Of a DNA stretch of 7,745 nt, positions 6,200-7,745 are shown piece after piece. The first letter of the stretch is position 1, and every line of letters begins with the position of its first letter. Where the stretch lies: the NCBI GenBank assembly GCA_014381105.1, contig JACMIO010000052.1:1-7745 (forward strand). The letters are read 5' to 3'. The notes beneath the pieces were generated by a model. The model did no database searches and was not told the DNA's origin. It saw only the letters and a list, made by a program, of their open reading frames with translations. A program made the translations under genes and the position numbers. Source of the DNA: a bacterium (GTDB lineage Archaea > Thermoproteota > Nitrososphaeria > Nitrososphaerales > Nitrososphaeraceae).

Positions 6200-7435
6200 T
6201 TAGTTGCCAATACCAATCTGATCGAAGGTCCTCACAGTGATTTCTGGCGATTTTTTCAATTCAGCCATTCTATGCCCCACTACATATTCAATTCCGGCCC
6301 TGTATGCAGCGTCTATTAGCCGTTGAGTGATAATTCCGTCCATCACCAAAAATCTAGCTCCTTCTAAGGAATCCAATCTTTTGATTATTTCGGATACTGG
6401 TACCTTCAATAGTACCTGCATGGAGTTATCTAGGATCAATGCTTCTAAAGTTTCATTAATTTGAAGATAGACTTCCTTTACTGCAGAGGTTATTTGAGGA
6501 TCATCATTTAGTTTTTCAGCATTATTCAAATTGGACGGCTCCTGATAAGCAGAATTATTGCTTTCATAGGGTTTTGATTTCTTTACACCTTTCTGATGTT
6601 GAACTGGAGCTTCGTATTGTTCGACCGTCGGCTCAACAACTTCCTTTAATATTTCGGTAATTTCCAATGGAGTGCATTCTTCCACTTCTTTACCAGTTGG
6701 GGCTCTTAGAACTTTATCAATCTTTACTAATCCTTGCAATTCTTTTAAAATCAAGTCGGCAGCTCTGTCACCATCTAGAAATGCAATAACCTTTCTTCCT
6801 GATGTCAAATTGGTAATAGTTTCATCAATTTTTGCACCTTCAATAGCAATCGAATTGTCAAATCCTGCCCGCAAAAGATTAATGACGTCAGCCCTTCCTT
6901 CGACAAGAATTATGACTGGAGATTCGAATACTCCGGTGCCACATGCAAGCTGAGCCTTTCCAAAGGAGGTGAGTTTTCCGGGTTTACTTGCGTCGTATAC
7001 ATCACGCAACATTTCTTCCCCTTCACTAATTGTCTTTGTAGCCCATTCTTGGATTATTTTCTTGGCTCTATCTACGATAACTTTCTTTTTGATAGCTCTT
7101 ATGTCATCTATTCCTACTAGCAGAAACTTACCCTGAAATGGTCCAACTTTATCTATGCTCTCAATTGCAGCAGATATTAATGCGGCGGTGGATATGTCAG
7201 TGCTCATGGGTAGCAAAGCATCGCCCTTTGTTGTATTGGATTTGGTATCAACATTTACCTCAATTCTGCCAACTTTTGATACCTTCTGCAGCTCGTTCAG
7301 ATTCATCTCGGGGCCTAGTAATCCCTCTGTCTGACCGAATATTGCGCCAATTATGTCGGCCTTTTCTACTATCCCATCAACTTCGAATTTAAGTTTAACA
7401 TGATATTTTACTATACCAGTATTAGGCAATTTCAA
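6200..7435 (-). CDS. dnaG: Archaeal DnaG-type primase (411 aa)
   Basis: Archaeal DnaG is a TOPRIM protein with primase activity in vitro, and is also found as a subunit of the RNA exosome. The archaeal N-terminal block KYHVKLKFEVDGIVEKADIIGAIFGQTEGLLG begins at about residue 10. TOPRIM follows: VIILVEGRADV with Glu179, IAIEGAKI, and FLDGD with Asp221/Asp223, the metal-binding set. There is no N-terminal zinc finger, unlike bacterial DnaG. Residues about 266-312 are a polar Gln/Asn/Lys/Pro-rich linker, then a C-terminal domain (about 318-405) ends the protein. The start is TTG. An in-frame TAA lies only three codons upstream, so only TTG 7435 or TTG 7429 (two codons in) is possible. GAGGG (7437-7441 on the minus strand) is 7 nt from the latter and 1 nt from the former, favouring 7429. 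It heads the dnaG-ribK pair. Confidence 0.96.
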   Translation of the reverse strand: MKLPNTGIVKYHVKLKFEVDGIVEKADIIGAIFGQTEGLLGPEMNLNELQKVSKVGRIEVNVDTKSNTTKGDALLPMSTDISTAALISAAIESIDKVGPFQGKFLLVGIDDIRAIKKKVIVDRAKKIIQEWATKTISEGEEMLRDVYDASKPGKLTSFGKAQLACGTGVFESPVIILVEGRADVINLLRAGFDNSIAIEGAKIDETITNLTSGRKVIAFLDGDRAADLILKELQGLVKIDKVLRAPTGKEVEECTPLEITEILKEVVEPTVEQYEAPVQHQKGVKKSKPYESNNSAYQEPSNLNNAEKLNDDPQITSAVKEVYLQINETLEALILDNSMQVLLKVPVSEIIKRLDSLEGARFLVMDGIITQRLIDAAYRAGIEYVVGHRMAELKKSPEITVRTFDQIGIGN

Positions 7436-7436
7436 A

Positions 7437-7441
7437 CCCTC
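7437..7441 (-). promoter_or_regulatory. Shine-Dalgarno-like GAGGG before dnaG
   Basis: On the minus strand the order is GAGGG, TTTGAAA, TTG. The seven-base spacing to TTG at 7429-7427 is a normal ribosome-binding distance, while TTG at 7435 is only one base away. This argues for a protein two residues shorter than the longest frame, and for a short mRNA leader rather than a leaderless start. Confidence 0.4.
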
Positions 7442-7473
7442 TTATTTGTAAATCGATGGTAATCTTATCTTGC

Positions 7474-7504
7474 TTGAATATAAGTGCTTTGACATAATAT
7501 TCAA
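7474..7504 (-). promoter_or_regulatory. dnaG-ribK promoter with flanking inverted repeat
   Basis: On the minus strand CTTATATT (7477-7484) lies 42-49 bp before TTG 7435, which predicts a leader of roughly 15-25 nt, consistent with the GAGGG site. The box falls inside one arm of a perfect 8-bp inverted repeat, TTGAATAT (7474-7481) and ATATTCAA (7497-7504), separated by 15 bp. A dimeric regulator bound there would block the TATA box. The regulator is unknown; the winged-helix kinase of the same operon is one candidate. Confidence 0.4.
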
Positions 7505-7690
7505 AAGTTTTTCATATGATTTTTTTTCTCAAGTCCAGTTTGAAATTTTATACCCTTTGTAATCTGGCTAACTTACGAAAATTTGAACTCAGTTCTAATT
7601 CGGAAGGGGTCATTTTTCAAGCAGCTATGTTAGATTTTACATTGTGGAGTACAGTAAGAACCAAAGTAGCGTTCTAAGGTGCAAGAAAAG

Positions 7691-7698
7691 ATTAATTA
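7691..7698 (+). promoter_or_regulatory. TATA-like box for the right-edge gene
   Basis: ATTAATTA lies 28-35 bp before the ATG at 7726, the distance seen for the other TATA-like boxes here. An imperfect palindrome with GTGA/TCAC ends (GTGAGCCTGAGTTCAC, 7700-7715) lies between box and start codon. Confidence 0.35.
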
Positions 7699-7725
7699 TG
7701 TGAGCCTGAGTTCACGTACTAAAGA

Positions 7726-7745
7726 ATGTCTGATTGGGATCTTAT
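7726..7745 (+). CDS. N-terminal start of an unidentified gene (partial, cut by window edge)
   Basis: ATG-TCT-GAT-TGG-GAT-CTT gives MSDWDL before the window ends. The only support is the TATA-like box at -28 to -35, consistent with a leaderless start, and the absence of any other explanation for the region. A frame from GTG at 7700 (VSLSSRTKECLIGIL) is also open to the edge and is the main alternative. Too short to identify. Confidence 0.3.

Larger units (their letters stand above)
7436..7725. other. Divergent intergenic region between dnaG and the right-edge gene
   Basis: No credible gene lies here on either strand; for example the ATG at 7627 opens only 16 codons. It carries the dnaG promoter elements on the left and the TATA-like box of the right-edge gene on the right. 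The middle (about 7510-7685) shows no structure I can support. Confidence 0.55.

Noticed and set aside
6015..6203. Forward reading frame of 62 codons opposite the ribK start
   Set aside because: It overlaps antisense to the winged-helix region of the kinase and resembles no protein; Ser-rich shadow composition.
6672..7392. Two forward reading frames (6672-6953 and 7138-7392) opposite dnaG
   Set aside because: Both are antisense to the conserved TOPRIM and N-terminal domains of DnaG and have no supporting signals.
138..7545. The string CAGTTTGAAAT present near both ends of the window (around 138 and 7539)
   Set aside because: An isolated 11-bp match with different flanks, consistent with chance in AT-rich sequence; no sign that it bounds an element.

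Overview
The window most likely comes from an AT-rich ammonia-oxidising archaeon (Thaumarchaeota/Nitrososphaerota, possibly a soil Nitrososphaerales type). The evidence is the archaeal DnaG-type primase, a CTP-dependent archaeal riboflavin kinase with a winged-helix domain, an archaeal RibL-like nucleotidyltransferase, a tRNA-Leu with two very short introns and no encoded CCA, and TATA-like boxes 20-36 bp before several start codons with no Shine-Dalgarno, which suggests leaderless mRNAs. The lineage is an inference from gene content. No ammonia-oxidation gene is present.

Layout. Positions 1-77 may be the tail of a cysteine-rich protein, followed by a T-run terminator. Positions 260-375 hold tRNA-Leu(UAA), which appears to be interrupted twice: a 15-nt intron in the D-arm (non-canonical place) and a 16-nt intron at the usual 37/38 site. 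After an AT-rich spacer comes a mitochondrial-type aconitase (698-2989, +). It faces pdxT and pdxS (3009-4612, -), the two subunits of PLP synthase, which overlap by four bases. Divergent from pdxS is a RibL-like FAD synthetase with an N-terminal winged helix (4865-5494, +). It converges on, and overlaps by 18 bp, a winged-helix riboflavin kinase of the RbkR type (5477-6193, -), which lies 6 bp behind archaeal dnaG (6200-7435, -). The right edge holds a TATA-like box and the first codons of another + strand gene.

How the genes work together. The window is mainly central cofactor metabolism. PdxS/PdxT make PLP. The kinase turns riboflavin into FMN and the RibL-like enzyme would turn FMN into FAD, so both last steps of flavin cofactor synthesis sit side by side. 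Aconitase is the TCA-cycle citrate/isocitrate isomerase. DnaG is a TOPRIM primase also known as a component of the archaeal exosome.

No mobile element, CRISPR array or defence system was seen. The points most worth checking are the doubly interrupted tRNA, the winged-helix domain on both flavin enzymes, and an inverted repeat over the dnaG-ribK promoter that could be the kinase's own operator.
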